From Clostridia bacterium (GTDB lineage: Bacteria; Bacillota; Clostridia; Peptostreptococcales; JAAYPU01), in contig JADQBM010000037.1 of NCBI GenBank assembly GCA_016278615.1, positions 1-64,000 on the forward strand: a DNA stretch of 64,000 bases, given 5' to 3'. Shown here piece by piece: positions 29,637 to 40,625 of the stretch (the stretch's first letter is position 1; each line of letters begins with the position of its first letter). Under the pieces are notes generated by a model. It did no database searches, was not told the DNA's origin, and saw only the letters and a list, made by a program, of their open reading frames with translations. A program made the position numbers and the translations under genes.

Positions 29637-29914
29637 ACATATTTTAATACTTTAGCTCTGCGGTCCAAGATTTCTATTTTTTCGAATTGTATCATGTCTA
29701 TATTAAATAATTATTACTATTTTTTGTATCGATTTTGACTCATGACGCAATAACGACTCATGCCCGATTATTTAAGCAATAATCTAACTTCTTAGAACTA
29801 CTGGTTTCAATCCTTTATAGATCAAATACCATTATCTGATCCCTCATAAAACACATTCTCTGTTTTTTGCATTTCTACTTTTATTACCAATAACCTGAAG
29901 CATTATCGACTCAA

Positions 29915-31987
29915 TTATAAACCAAACTTATTCAACCTTCTGGCTATGCTAGATTGCGTCATCCCCAAGGCACTTGCCATTTTTCTTGTTGTTTTATACT
30001 TTCTTTTGTATTGTATTAGAACCTCTTTTTCTATTCTCTGCATTGCATCTGTTAAACTTTCACCTTCAACAATACTTATTTCTTTTTGCTGCAATCCTAA
30101 TTCTTTTTGATTGGAATGAAAACAACTTCTCAATGCCCTTACATCTTCAATCTTAACAATATTGTTATCGGTTGAAATCAGCAATCCCTGAATAAAATTT
30201 TGTAATTCTCTGATGTTTCCCATCCATTCATACTCTTTTAGATGTTCTACGGCCATAGGTTCTATGGTTTTAGATATATTAAATTTATGATTATATTCAT
30301 CAATAAAAACTTTAATCAACAAACCTATATCTTCATACCTTTCACTCAAAGCAGGTATAAAGATTGGAAAAACATTCAGCCGGTAATACAAATCTTCTCT
30401 AAAATCACCACATTTGACCATTTTTGCTAAATCTTTATTTGTTGCTGCAATGATTCGAACATCGGTTTTAATGGGTGTTATCCCCCCAATTCTATATATT
30501 TCATTTTCCTGCAATACCCGTAATAGTTTTGATTGCAATAATATTGGCAACTCACTTATTTCATCAAGAAACAGAATGCCCTTTTGTGCAATTTCCCAAA
30601 TTCCTTTTTTCCCTTTAGGATCCGCTCCTGTAAAGGCACCTTTTTCATAGCCAAATAACTCTGACTCCAATAAATGATCTGGTATCGATGCACAATTGAT
30701 TTTAACAAATGGAGAATTATTTCTTTTACTATTATTGTATATTATTTGTGCAATAATTTCTTTTCCAGTACCTGATTCTCCGTATATCATAACTGTACAT
30801 TCATATTTTGCCACCTTAAGAGCATTTTGTAGCACTTTTCTCATGGCCGCACTTTCAAAAACAAGATTTATCCCATTATGCTTTTTTGTATAATCTAAAA
30901 AGTGTTCAATTGATTTTTTATCGCTATTTTTATAGTTATTTAAAAATACGCCCCGATTATCAAGGCCTTCTTGTAATAACTCCCGCAATTTATCATATTT
31001 TCGTAATAATTGTAGAGTTAATTCAGCATGTCCTTCTACATACCCTTTATAAGGAATAATGGTGATATCTTTACCTATTGATTCTGCTGAAAGACCAGCT
31101 ACATTGCTGTCGCTCCTTAAGCTTGCGAAAAAGACTGTCCCCTTATTTTTTACTAAAAATAGGGGTGTTATTTCTGCATATGCTTCTTCGGAACAATTAA
31201 TTACAATATCAAATAAATTATTTTCTTCGAAATACCTATTATAAAAATCTAACGTGTTCCTGATATCGTAGCACAATATTTCATCAAATACATCGCTTTC
31301 CTCTGCCTTTTCTCTTCCTTCTTCAGAATTAATTACACCTACGATTTTACCCTTTTTTCCCATCTTTTCTCTGGCTGCAAAACCACACAGTAATCCCAAC
31401 TTGGTCCATGCACCTAAAATAATCACTTTATCTTCAGGTTCTACTATCCGAGTGGTTTCTGCTGGGGCTCCAGCTTCATCCCAAGCACTTATTAGCACTT
31501 TCAAAGGTAAATCATCTGGTTTTTGTGAAATAAGCGAGGACTCAAACATAATAGCTTGTCCTTTAATAGAAATTTGGGCGAACCCAATATCTATTCCTAT
31601 AATTCTTTCAATCTTCAACGGGGTGGTTGAAAGGGAAACCAAGGATATAATTTCATCTCCAATTTGCAACCCATGCTTATTGGTGTATGCTTTCCCCATT
31701 TCTTTTACTCTACCATAAAGCATCCCCCCGGTTCCTGTTATGGGATTATGTAATTTTCCTCTGCTATTTACAATCTCAAGGATCCTATCTGCTATTTTTT
31801 TCTTTTCTCCATTGGTCTCCTCAAGTATCTGTGCAAAACTTACAAAATTAATGTTTAGTATTTCAACGTCAACTAATAATTCATTTTCATTAATTTCCAT
31901 GGTATTATCTAACTTCCATGCTGTTTGCAGAAAAGAATTTTTGGGTTCCAATACTCTATTAAATCCATACTTGTCAAATCTCTTCAA
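29915..31987 (-). CDS. Sigma-54 activator with N-terminal Kdd-like domain, AAA+ domain and C-terminal Fis-type HTH
   Basis: Residues 1-~350 align by eye with Kdd; GESGTGKEIIAQ Walker A, GAFTGA, LYYRLNVFPIFIPALSER; C-term TTRKMASALGMTQSSIARRLNKFGL. Confidence 0.93.
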   Translation of the reverse strand: MKRFDKYGFNRVLEPKNSFLQTAWKLDNTMEINENELLVDVEILNINFVSFAQILEETNGEKKKIADRILEIVNSRGKLHNPITGTGGMLYGRVKEMGKAYTNKHGLQIGDEIISLVSLSTTPLKIERIIGIDIGFAQISIKGQAIMFESSLISQKPDDLPLKVLISAWDEAGAPAETTRIVEPEDKVIILGAWTKLGLLCGFAAREKMGKKGKIVGVINSEEGREKAEESDVFDEILCYDIRNTLDFYNRYFEENNLFDIVINCSEEAYAEITPLFLVKNKGTVFFASLRSDSNVAGLSAESIGKDITIIPYKGYVEGHAELTLQLLRKYDKLRELLQEGLDNRGVFLNNYKNSDKKSIEHFLDYTKKHNGINLVFESAAMRKVLQNALKVAKYECTVMIYGESGTGKEIIAQIIYNNSKRNNSPFVKINCASIPDHLLESELFGYEKGAFTGADPKGKKGIWEIAQKGILFLDEISELPILLQSKLLRVLQENEIYRIGGITPIKTDVRIIAATNKDLAKMVKCGDFREDLYYRLNVFPIFIPALSERYEDIGLLIKVFIDEYNHKFNISKTIEPMAVEHLKEYEWMGNIRELQNFIQGLLISTDNNIVKIEDVRALRSCFHSNQKELGLQQKEISIVEGESLTDAMQRIEKEVLIQYKRKYKTTRKMASALGMTQSSIARRLNKFGL

Positions 31988-31999
31988 AGTAAAGTCCTC

Positions 32000-33373
32000 C
32001 TAATCCAGCAATCCTGGCGCCACTTCCCCAATAACCGGTTTCATTTCAATCAAAGATTCCTCTATGGCTATGACTGCAAAATCAATATCATTTTCAGTCA
32101 TAGCAGTGGACATACAATACATGCCACGTTGGGCACACAATACCCCTTTATCAAGTAAGCTTAAGAATAACAAGGAATTCAGGCCTTCGAATGATGTAGC
32201 AACGCCTCTATATTCTTCAATCTTTTTATTACTGAAAATAATATTATAAATGGACCCAATGCCATAAAGTTGAATATTTAACCCGATTCTTTCAAACATC
32301 TTCGTAACATCATTTTTAAATTTTGTTCCCAATTTATTAACGTAATCAATTTTCTCTTGATTGTAGTCCTTCATGGCGGCTGCTCCAGCGGACATAGAAA
32401 TCGCATTTCCATTAAAAGTGCCTGAATGATACATGATTTTATTGTTAGGATTAAAAATATCCATTATTTCCCTTTTGCCACCAAATCCTCCAATAGGGAG
32501 TCCTCCCCCTATTATTTTCCCAAATGAAGTTAAATCCGGTTCAATATTAAATTGTTTTTGTCCCCCACCATAGGAGAGCCTCGCGGTGACCACCTCATCA
32601 AAAATAAGGATAATTTTATAATGCTTTGTAATTTCCCTAACAAATTCTAAATATTCATTGGTTGCAACAATTTGACCGGCAGAGCTCATAATAGGTTCAA
32701 TAATAAAAGCTGCAATTTGTTCATGATTTTTCTCTATAACTTTTTTTGTTGCTTCAATATTATTAAAGGATACCACCAAAACATCCTTTAAAGAATTCTT
32801 TGAAACCCCTTTGCTATCTGCAATGGCCTTTATATTATGGATGCTTCCTGATTTTTTTAGGTCTGGATCTACATTCGCATCAAAAACATCCGTGGTTCCA
32901 TGATACCCACCTTCAACTTTTACTATTTTTTGTCTATTTGTATAAGCGCGTGCACCTCTGAGGGCGTGCATATTGGCTTCCGTTCCAGAATTAGCGAAGC
33001 GCACTAAGTCTACCGATTTAAACCTATTCACTAATATCTCAGCAAGTTCTATTTGCTGCTTTACCGGTGCCGTATAGGCACTTCCAACTTGAATCTGCTC
33101 ACATACTGCTTTTGCAGTTGGTTTGTGTCCATGTCCGTGAATGAGAGAAGTATAGTTGTTATCAAAGTCTACGAGCTTATTATTGTCTGCATCAAATAAA
33201 TAAGCACCTTCTCCTTTTACTATAAAGTGAGGGTAAGGTTTAAAAAAAGTAAATGTTCGGGTATCTCCACCTGGCATAACATGGCAGGCTCTCTCATGTA
33301 ATTTTTTTGACTCCTTTCTCTTGCTTTCATATTTATCAGTAATCATTTTTATGTACTTGTCTTTTTCCTTCAT
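32000..33373 (-). CDS. Class III PLP aminotransferase (GSA-aminomutase-like)
   Basis: RFANSGTEANMHALRGARAYT, FDEVVTARLSYGG, DLTSFGKIIGGGLPIGGFGGK (PLP Lys), HSGTFNGNAISM. Confidence 0.9.
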   Translation of the reverse strand: MKEKDKYIKMITDKYESKRKESKKLHERACHVMPGGDTRTFTFFKPYPHFIVKGEGAYLFDADNNKLVDFDNNYTSLIHGHGHKPTAKAVCEQIQVGSAYTAPVKQQIELAEILVNRFKSVDLVRFANSGTEANMHALRGARAYTNRQKIVKVEGGYHGTTDVFDANVDPDLKKSGSIHNIKAIADSKGVSKNSLKDVLVVSFNNIEATKKVIEKNHEQIAAFIIEPIMSSAGQIVATNEYLEFVREITKHYKIILIFDEVVTARLSYGGGQKQFNIEPDLTSFGKIIGGGLPIGGFGGKREIMDIFNPNNKIMYHSGTFNGNAISMSAGAAAMKDYNQEKIDYVNKLGTKFKNDVTKMFERIGLNIQLYGIGSIYNIIFSNKKIEEYRGVATSFEGLNSLLFLSLLDKGVLCAQRGMYCMSTAMTENDIDFAVIAIEESLIEMKPVIGEVAPGLLD

Positions 33374-33387
33374 CCATATGCCCCCAT

Positions 33388-34218
33388 CTATTTTTGTTTT
33401 TCCAACCTTAGGATTCTTCTTGCCTCTTCAGGTGTTGCAATATCCCTCTTCAAAATACCAGCTAACTTCACAACCTTTTCTACTAAAACCCCATTGCTTT
33501 TCGCCAATACACCTTTTTCTAAATAAAGATTATCCTCAAAGCCTACTCTTACATGTCCACCCATGACCATAGCAACAGCAGCAATATCAAATTCACTTTT
33601 TCCTATTCCAGTTGCGCACCATGTAGCCTCTTTCGGTAGAGACCCAACCATATAAACAAGGTCTCTTATGGTCGCAGCCATGGCACCATTTACCCCAAGA
33701 ACAATGTTAAAGTGTAAAGGGTCCTCTAAAAGACCTTTTTTATATGATTTAAGTGCATTATCAATCATACCTTTTTCAAAACATTCAAGTTCTGGTTTAA
33801 CACCTAAATCTTTCATTTTCTTTGCAAATGTATGAATCATGTCCTCTGTATTGACAAATATTGAATCCCCAAAATTACATGTTCCGCAATCAAGGGAAGC
33901 TATTTCAGGTTTCAACTCAATGGGCTGTAGCCTTTCTTCAGCTGTCATTCCAATGGCCCCTCCTGTACTAGGTAAAATAATAACATCTGGACATGCTTCC
34001 TTAATGGCATCAAAAGCTTCTTTAAACCTACCTTTATCTTGAGTAGGCGTACCATCGTCCCATCTCACATGTAGGTGTATGACAGCGGCTCCTGCATCAT
34101 AGGCAGATTTTGCTTCTTTAGCTATTTCTTCAATGGTATAAGGCACCGAAGGATTCATTTCCTTTGTGACCTCTGCACCTGAAATCGCCGCCGTAATAAT
34201 TAATTTTTCCATTCCCAT
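33388..34218 (-). CDS. kce: Second 3-keto-5-aminohexanoate cleavage enzyme (BKACE), close paralog of 23894-24733
   Basis: Near-identical along its length to the first Kce (roughly 85% identity by eye). Confidence 0.9.
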   Translation of the reverse strand: MGMEKLIITAAISGAEVTKEMNPSVPYTIEEIAKEAKSAYDAGAAVIHLHVRWDDGTPTQDKGRFKEAFDAIKEACPDVIILPSTGGAIGMTAEERLQPIELKPEIASLDCGTCNFGDSIFVNTEDMIHTFAKKMKDLGVKPELECFEKGMIDNALKSYKKGLLEDPLHFNIVLGVNGAMAATIRDLVYMVGSLPKEATWCATGIGKSEFDIAAVAMVMGGHVRVGFEDNLYLEKGVLAKSNGVLVEKVVKLAGILKRDIATPEEARRILRLEKQK

Positions 34219-34492
34219 GTCCTCTCTTTCCTTTATTTAGATTCACATGTTCCTAATAATACACATGACAATAATTCGTTGATAAAAAACATTCTCTAAA
34301 CATATCTTATAGTCATTTTTTAGACTTAACAATATCATATAACAATTTTTCTAAAATTGGTAGAATCTAAGAAAAGCTGTAAGAGCGTTTTTATTGGTAA
34401 CACTCACTTTTTATCTTTCATATATTAGTCTTGTGAAAGATATTTTCTATTCGCTAAATTGAATAAATGATAAAGAGGAGGATATCAAAAGA

Positions 34493-36643
34493 ATGGGTCT
34501 TACAAACCAATCTACTGGTGTTAACGTATTGGATAACGAACTAAAAATTCAACGCACCTCACCCTATGATAAAATAATTGCTCTTACTGGTAATCCAAAT
34601 GTGGGAAAAAGTACCGTTTTTAATAGTCTAACAGGATTGAACCAGCATACAGGAAACTGGCCGGGAAAAACGGTAACCAATGCACAAGGAAAATATAAAC
34701 ATAAAGAAACAGATTTTATTATGGTAGACATACCGGGTACTTATTCACTTATGGCGAACTCCGTTGAGGAAGAAGTCGCAAGAGATTTTGTCTGCTTTGG
34801 AAACCCTGATGCAACGATTATTGTTACGGATGCTACTTGTTTAGAAAGAAATATGAATTTAGTACTGCAAACCTTGGAAATTACACCAAACGTGGTTGTT
34901 TGCGTGAATCTTATAGATGAAGCCAAAAGAAAAAAAATTAATATTGACTTAAAAGAACTTTCTGCGAACCTTGGTGTCCCTGTTATTGGTACCAATGCGC
35001 GAAAGGGTCAAGGCTTGAAAGATCTAATGGATGCTGTCTATTTTATGACAAATGATACAATAGCACCTTCACCCTTAACCATTCATTATGAGGAACCCAT
35101 TGAAAAAGCCATTCATATTTTAGAACCATCCCTACAAGCGCTTCTCAATGATAAACTGAACAGCCGCTGGGTAGCTCTTAAATTGCTGGATGAAGATGAA
35201 ACACTGTTGAAGGCTTTCCGAAAATATCTTGATTTTGATTTGATGGAGAACCAGATGGTAAATGAACAATTAAAAGAAGCAAGAAAAGTATTAGATAAAG
35301 CGGATATTAAACAGGACCAACTCAGAGATAAGATTGTCTCTCATATTGTATGTACCGCCGAAAATATTTGCTGTGAAGTGATAACTATTGAAAAAGAACA
35401 TTATAACCTGATGGATCGAAGAATTGACAGTGTTTTGACCTCTCGGATTTTTGGAATACCCATTATGATTGGGCTTTTAGGTATTATATTCTGGTTAACC
35501 ATCACAGGGGCCAACTATCCTTCAGCGATGCTTGCCAATCTTCTCTTTGGTGTTGAAGAGCGATTAACAGGTTTTTTTCTATGGGCAGGCACTCCAACCT
35601 GGGTTCATGGATTATTAGTTCTTGGTGTTTACAGAACATTGGCTTGGGTTATATCGGTTATGCTCCCACCAATGGCCATTTTTTTCCCACTTTTCACATT
35701 GCTTGAGGACTTAGGGTATTTACCTCGAGTCGCTTTTAACTTGGATAATTTCTTTAGAAAAGCGTGTGCCCATGGGAAACAGGCATTGACTATGTGTATG
35801 GGTTTTGGCTGCAACGCAGCAGGTATTATTGGATGCAGGATCATCGACTCCCCAAGAGAACGACTAATCGCAATCATTACAAATAACTTTGTGCCTTGTA
35901 ATGGACGTTTCCCCACTCTCATCGCAATTATTACCATGTTTTTTACAGGTGTCGTGGCAGGACCCTATCAATCCATCTTTTCTACACTGCTCCTGACAGG
36001 AGTGATTGTTTTAGGTGTTGTAATGACTCTACTCATTTCAAAAATTTTATCTAGAACAATCCTAAAAGGCCTGCCTTCATCTTTCACTCTGGAGTTGCCT
36101 CCATATCGGAAGCCCCAAGTAGGAAGAGTTATTGTGCGCTCCATATTTGACCGGACATTGTTCGTTTTAGGCCGTGCAACTGTTGTGGCAGCACCAGCTG
36201 GTGCGATTATATGGATATTAGCCAATATATTTGTTGGGGACTTGAGCCTTTTGGCACATTGTGCTACATTTCTTGATCCCTTTGCTTGGTTACTGGGTTT
36301 GGACGGATATATCTTAATGGCATTTATTCTTGGATTTCCTGCAAATGAAATTGTAGTTCCTATTATTATCATGAGTTATATGGCTACGGGGAGTATGCTT
36401 GAGCTGGATAGCCTGAATCAATTAAGAGAGCTCCTTGTTTCTCATGGATGGACTTGGTTAACAGCCATTAGCGTTATGTTGTTTTCGCTGATGCATTGGC
36501 CTTGTGGCACCACATGCATGACCATAAAAAAAGAAACTCAAAGCATAAAATGGGCTTTGGTTTCATTTTTAATACCGACCATAACAGGCATTGTAATCTG
36601 CTTTGCCGTAGCAAATACTGTTAGACTACTGGGCCTAATCTAA
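34493..36643 (+). CDS. feoB: Ferrous iron transport protein B
   Basis: GNPNVGKSTVFNSLTGLNQHTGNWPGKTV, VDIPGTYSL, C-terminal FeoB permease segments; AGGAGG RBS. Confidence 0.97.
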   Translation: MGLTNQSTGVNVLDNELKIQRTSPYDKIIALTGNPNVGKSTVFNSLTGLNQHTGNWPGKTVTNAQGKYKHKETDFIMVDIPGTYSLMANSVEEEVARDFVCFGNPDATIIVTDATCLERNMNLVLQTLEITPNVVVCVNLIDEAKRKKINIDLKELSANLGVPVIGTNARKGQGLKDLMDAVYFMTNDTIAPSPLTIHYEEPIEKAIHILEPSLQALLNDKLNSRWVALKLLDEDETLLKAFRKYLDFDLMENQMVNEQLKEARKVLDKADIKQDQLRDKIVSHIVCTAENICCEVITIEKEHYNLMDRRIDSVLTSRIFGIPIMIGLLGIIFWLTITGANYPSAMLANLLFGVEERLTGFFLWAGTPTWVHGLLVLGVYRTLAWVISVMLPPMAIFFPLFTLLEDLGYLPRVAFNLDNFFRKACAHGKQALTMCMGFGCNAAGIIGCRIIDSPRERLIAIITNNFVPCNGRFPTLIAIITMFFTGVVAGPYQSIFSTLLLTGVIVLGVVMTLLISKILSRTILKGLPSSFTLELPPYRKPQVGRVIVRSIFDRTLFVLGRATVVAAPAGAIIWILANIFVGDLSLLAHCATFLDPFAWLLGLDGYILMAFILGFPANEIVVPIIIMSYMATGSMLELDSLNQLRELLVSHGWTWLTAISVMLFSLMHWPCGTTCMTIKKETQSIKWALVSFLIPTITGIVICFAVANTVRLLGLI

Positions 36644-36654
36644 AAAACAAACAA

Positions 36655-36697
36655 AACAAGGGGACAATAAAAGTGAACCGTCTCCTTGTTCTTTTTT
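36655..36697. terminator. Terminator after feoB (convergent with VOC gene)
   Basis: aacaaggggac...gtctccttgttctttttt, 11-bp stem with one G-T. Confidence 0.85.
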
Positions 36698-37067
36698 ACA
36701 TGTTTTCTACAAATTGTATGCTGATACCGTTAGGATCCTTTACAAAAAAGAACTTTACGTGGGGATTCGGTTGAAAAGGTCCATTTTCTACTTCAAGTCC
36801 TTTATCCGTTATGAACTTAATCATTTCGTCAACAGACTCTACTTCAAAGCCTAAAGAGATTCCCTCAATATTACCTGGTGATTTTTGTTTTGGATCGTAG
36901 ATAAGTTCAACCTCTGCTCCTTCTTTGCCTTCTTCACCTAAAAAAGAAATTTCTATTTCCGGGCCTGCTTTAAAACTTCTATTTAAAGATAGCCCTACAA
37001 CCTCCTGATAAAACTTTAAAGACTCCTCCATGTTATTAACTGTGATGGTGCACCAACAAAATTTCAT
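36696..37067 (-). CDS. VOC family (glyoxalase/bleomycin-resistance-like) protein
   Basis: MKFCWCTITVNNMEESLKFYQEVVGLSL...FFVKDPNGISIQFVE. Confidence 0.9.
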   Translation of the reverse strand: MKFCWCTITVNNMEESLKFYQEVVGLSLNRSFKAGPEIEISFLGEEGKEGAEVELIYDPKQKSPGNIEGISLGFEVESVDEMIKFITDKGLEVENGPFQPNPHVKFFFVKDPNGISIQFVENM

Positions 37068-37245
37068 AATCTCACGCCTCCTATATGTATAATAAGTATT
37101 ATCTTAATGACTCTATCTTATCACATTATGCCCAGCATCCACCATTACAAACCACAAAAGAACCTCCTAGTATCGTCTTGAAGGTTCTTCTATGATGGGA
37201 GAGAATGAAAAAAATGCTTCTAAAGCTATATCGTTAGTTTTTTTA

Positions 37246-37905
37246 TTATTTAGGCGTCACTTGTCCGTATTTATTAAATTTTTCGGCCATTAATGCCATT
37301 TCATCATCGGGGAGAATGAATGGTTCTCCTACGCATTTGGCTCTGTAATACATTTCTGCACAAAACTCAATCTCTTCAGCTGTGTTGAAAGCATTGGGTA
37401 AGTCTGTTGAAACTGCTAACAATCCATGATTTCCTAATAGGACTGCATTTCTATCTTTCATGGCTTCAAAAGCATTTTCCGCAAGTTCTTGCGTTCCAAA
37501 GGTAGCGTACTTGGCACATCTTACATCCTTACCTGCAAGAGCAATCATGTAGTGACTGGCAGGTATTGTCCAATGCAAACAAGCCAGCACGCCTGAAAAC
37601 ATAGAGTGACAATGAACAACAGAATTGCAATCATCACGCCTTAAATAGAATATCCTATGTAAATTATATTCACTGGATGGCTTTCTACTACCCTCTACCC
37701 TATTACCTTCTAAATCTAGTACCACTACATCTTCAGGCTTTGTCTTATAATAATCCAATCCACTTGGACTAATTGCCATTATTTTTTCTTGCCTATTAAA
37801 TATACTTATATTACCTCCGGTACCTTTTGTTAATCCATGCTCAATCAATTTAATGGAATATTCAACAATGGCTTCTCTTTCATCTTGCATTAACATAAAT
37901 GACAC
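37246..37905 (-). CDS. Class II aldolase (L-fuculose-phosphate aldolase-like)
   Basis: [40 protein letters not shown]. Confidence 0.9.
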   Translation of the reverse strand: MSFMLMQDEREAIVEYSIKLIEHGLTKGTGGNISIFNRQEKIMAISPSGLDYYKTKPEDVVVLDLEGNRVEGSRKPSSEYNLHRIFYLRRDDCNSVVHCHSMFSGVLACLHWTIPASHYMIALAGKDVRCAKYATFGTQELAENAFEAMKDRNAVLLGNHGLLAVSTDLPNAFNTAEEIEFCAEMYYRAKCVGEPFILPDDEMALMAEKFNKYGQVTPK

Positions 37906-39565
37906 GCTCCTTTATTTTTTTAAGCTTTTTCATTACTGTATTTTCACCTCTACCAAAGTAATCGTGTAATTTTTTATACTCTTCATAAAGGCTTTCGTAT
38001 GTCTGAACATTTTCCTTGATGGGAGTATAATATAATTCTTTAACTTTTCCCATATTTTTTGCTGCCGTGTATATATCGTCATATCCCCCTTTGTTCTTTC
38101 CCGCTGCTACAGCCGCATATATGGCTGAACCCAACGCAGGGGTTTGGGGTGAGGCTGCAATCTTTATATCCATATTGGTTACGTCGGAGTATATCTGCAT
38201 CATAAGCTGATTTTTCTCAGCGATTCCACCAGCAGCGTACAATTCTTTTACAGGAACGCCGTATTCTTTAAAAGTTTCTACAATCATTTTTGTTCCAAAT
38301 GCAGTGGCTTCTATTAAAGCTCTATATATTTCTTCTGGTTTGGTCATTAGAGTCATACCCAATATCAATCCTGTCAGGTCTACATCTACCAATACAGATC
38401 GATTACCATTCCACCAATCCAGCGCCAAAAGCCCAGATTCACCGGGTTTCAATTTTTTAGCTTTCTCACTAAGTAATGTAAATATATTTATGCCTCTCTC
38501 TTTTGCTTCCTTTTCATAGGCTTCAGGCACACAGTTTTCTGTGAACCACTGAAAATGATCCCCTACACAAGATTGCCCTGCCTCATAACCATAATACCCT
38601 GAGATAATGCCATCTTCTACCACCCCACACATGCCTGGAACAATGGCCTCTTTTTCTCCTAACATCATATGACATGTTGAAGTCCCCATGATCATGAGCA
38701 TTTTTCCCGGCTCTGTTATGCCTACTGCCGGTACCGCTGCATGGGCATCCCCTATTCCTACAGCCACGATGGTGCCTTCTTTAAGACCTGTTAGTTCTGC
38801 GGCCTCTTTTGTCACCTGACCTGCTACGCTTCCCAAAGGATATACCACATTATTAAACTTTTCCTCTATGATATTCTCTAAATCCGGATGCAACTCTTTA
38901 AAGAAAGATTTAGAAGGAAATCCTTCTCTTTTATGCCAAATGGCTTTATAGCCTGCGGTACAGCTGTTTTTTCTTTCAAAACCTGTAAGCTGCATGGTTG
39001 CCCAATCCGCCAACTCCATAAATTTCGCCGTATTATGATAAAGGTCTGGATCTTCATCAAGTATTTGCCATATTTTAGGGAACATCCATTCTGAAGAAAT
39101 CTTGCCACCATATCTCTTTAAAAAAGCCTCTCCTCTTTTTTTAGCAATCTCATTTAATTTGTTGGCTTCGTCTTGAGCGGCATGATGTTTCCATAGCTTC
39201 ACATAGCTATGAGGGTTTGCTTTGTATTTTTTTTGGAAACAAAGAGGGTCTCCTTTTTCATCTACAGGGAGCATACTACATTCCGTGAAGTCATTGCATA
39301 TTCCGATGACATCTTCGTTGCTCAAACCTGTTTTTCTGAATATTTCAGATACAGTGTATTCCAATGCATCTATGTAATCCTGTGGATGCTGAAGTGCAAA
39401 GTCGGGCATTAATTTTGTTTTACGATCCGGCAAATAGGTGTCCATAACCCCATGAGGGTATTCATAAAGAGCAGTTGCTACTTCCTCTCCTGTGTGGACA
39501 TCTACCAATAGTGCTCGAGCTGATAAGGTTCCGTAATCGATACCTATTGTATATTTTGCACCCAT
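37880..39565 (-). CDS. araB: FGGY kinase, ribulokinase-like
   Basis: 561 aa, [53 protein letters not shown]. Confidence 0.85.
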   Translation of the reverse strand: MGAKYTIGIDYGTLSARALLVDVHTGEEVATALYEYPHGVMDTYLPDRKTKLMPDFALQHPQDYIDALEYTVSEIFRKTGLSNEDVIGICNDFTECSMLPVDEKGDPLCFQKKYKANPHSYVKLWKHHAAQDEANKLNEIAKKRGEAFLKRYGGKISSEWMFPKIWQILDEDPDLYHNTAKFMELADWATMQLTGFERKNSCTAGYKAIWHKREGFPSKSFFKELHPDLENIIEEKFNNVVYPLGSVAGQVTKEAAELTGLKEGTIVAVGIGDAHAAVPAVGITEPGKMLMIMGTSTCHMMLGEKEAIVPGMCGVVEDGIISGYYGYEAGQSCVGDHFQWFTENCVPEAYEKEAKERGINIFTLLSEKAKKLKPGESGLLALDWWNGNRSVLVDVDLTGLILGMTLMTKPEEIYRALIEATAFGTKMIVETFKEYGVPVKELYAAGGIAEKNQLMMQIYSDVTNMDIKIAASPQTPALGSAIYAAVAAGKNKGGYDDIYTAAKNMGKVKELYYTPIKENVQTYESLYEEYKKLHDYFGRGENTVMKKLKKIKERVIYVNAR

Positions 39566-39566
39566 C

Positions 39567-40610
39567 TTATCTCTCCTTTACATGGTAATTCTTATTAATA
39601 AGGTTTTTTACTTCTCTACCGTCGATAAACGATTTTAGATCCTCTGCCATTATTTCAGCAGATATTTGGGCTGCATTTCTCGAAGATCCTGCGATATGAT
39701 TGGTTAATGTGACATTTTCCATTTTTAACAATGGGTTATCCTGTTCAATAGGTTCCACTTCAAAAGTATCAAGGGCTGCCCTGGATATAATGCCTTTTTC
39801 CAATGCTTTATATAAATCCCTGTAATTCACAAGGGGTCCTCTTGCTGTATTAACCAAAATGGCTGTATTTTTCATTTTTCGAAACATATCCATATTGACC
39901 ATACCTGTTGTTTCAGGGGTTACCCGCATGTGCAAGGAGATAATGTCTGATTCAGCTAATAAAGTATTTAAATCTACCAATTGGGCATTGGTACTGTTAA
40001 TTTCTTTTATATAAGGATCGCAAACCAATATGCGACATCCAAAACCACTTAAATATTGGCATACTTTGGCCCCAATATTTCCATAGCCCATAAGCCCTAT
40101 GACTTTGCTGGAAAGCTCAAATTCACTTTTCTCATAAATGTAATAATCCTCTACCCATTTTCCTTGTCTTACTGCTTCGTAGCTTCTGGCAATATTTCTG
40201 GTTTCAGCTATAAACAGTCCTATGGTAAATTCAGCGACTGCTGTAGAATTTCTTCCAGGGGTGTTAAAAACAGGAATATTCAACTCACTTGCAGCTTCTA
40301 TATTAACATTTACAGCACCACCTCTTGTAACGGAAATGGATTTCAATTTTTTACCTTGTTCTATGACTCTTTTTGTTATGGGGGATGTATGAACCACTAA
40401 ATGATCCACCTCTGCTATTCTATCTATTATATCATCTTCACTTCCCACGTACTCTGTTACCTCTCCATCACTGTATTGAAGGGGCGTGATAGGAAAGTTT
40501 ACGGCATAATTATCTATTCTGAGGTCTTCAATATGCCCTAATTTCTCTCTGATGGCATCTTCAACCACTTCTTTTTTTATAAATAAATCGGTTATGGTTA
40601 ATATCTTCAT
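39567..40610 (-). CDS. D-isomer-specific 2-hydroxyacid dehydrogenase family (SerA-like)
   Basis: [52 protein letters not shown]. Confidence 0.9.
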   Translation of the reverse strand: MKILTITDLFIKKEVVEDAIREKLGHIEDLRIDNYAVNFPITPLQYSDGEVTEYVGSEDDIIDRIAEVDHLVVHTSPITKRVIEQGKKLKSISVTRGGAVNVNIEAASELNIPVFNTPGRNSTAVAEFTIGLFIAETRNIARSYEAVRQGKWVEDYYIYEKSEFELSSKVIGLMGYGNIGAKVCQYLSGFGCRILVCDPYIKEINSTNAQLVDLNTLLAESDIISLHMRVTPETTGMVNMDMFRKMKNTAILVNTARGPLVNYRDLYKALEKGIISRAALDTFEVEPIEQDNPLLKMENVTLTNHIAGSSRNAAQISAEIMAEDLKSFIDGREVKNLINKNYHVKER

Positions 40611-40625
40611 TTTTTAACTCCTTAT

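Noticed and set aside
29456-29738. 79-aa minus and 90-aa plus ORFs between kdd and the activator
   Set aside because: They overlap the sigma-54 promoter and the inverted repeat; composition is AT-rich intergenic; no RBS
29915-31987. Assembly-error fusion of a kdd paralog with a sigma-54 activator
   Set aside because: The frame is continuous over 690 codons, the Kdd-like part is strongly diverged from the adjacent kdd (altered Gly-loop), and a plausible linker joins the domains; an error would more likely duplicate the nearby sequence exactly
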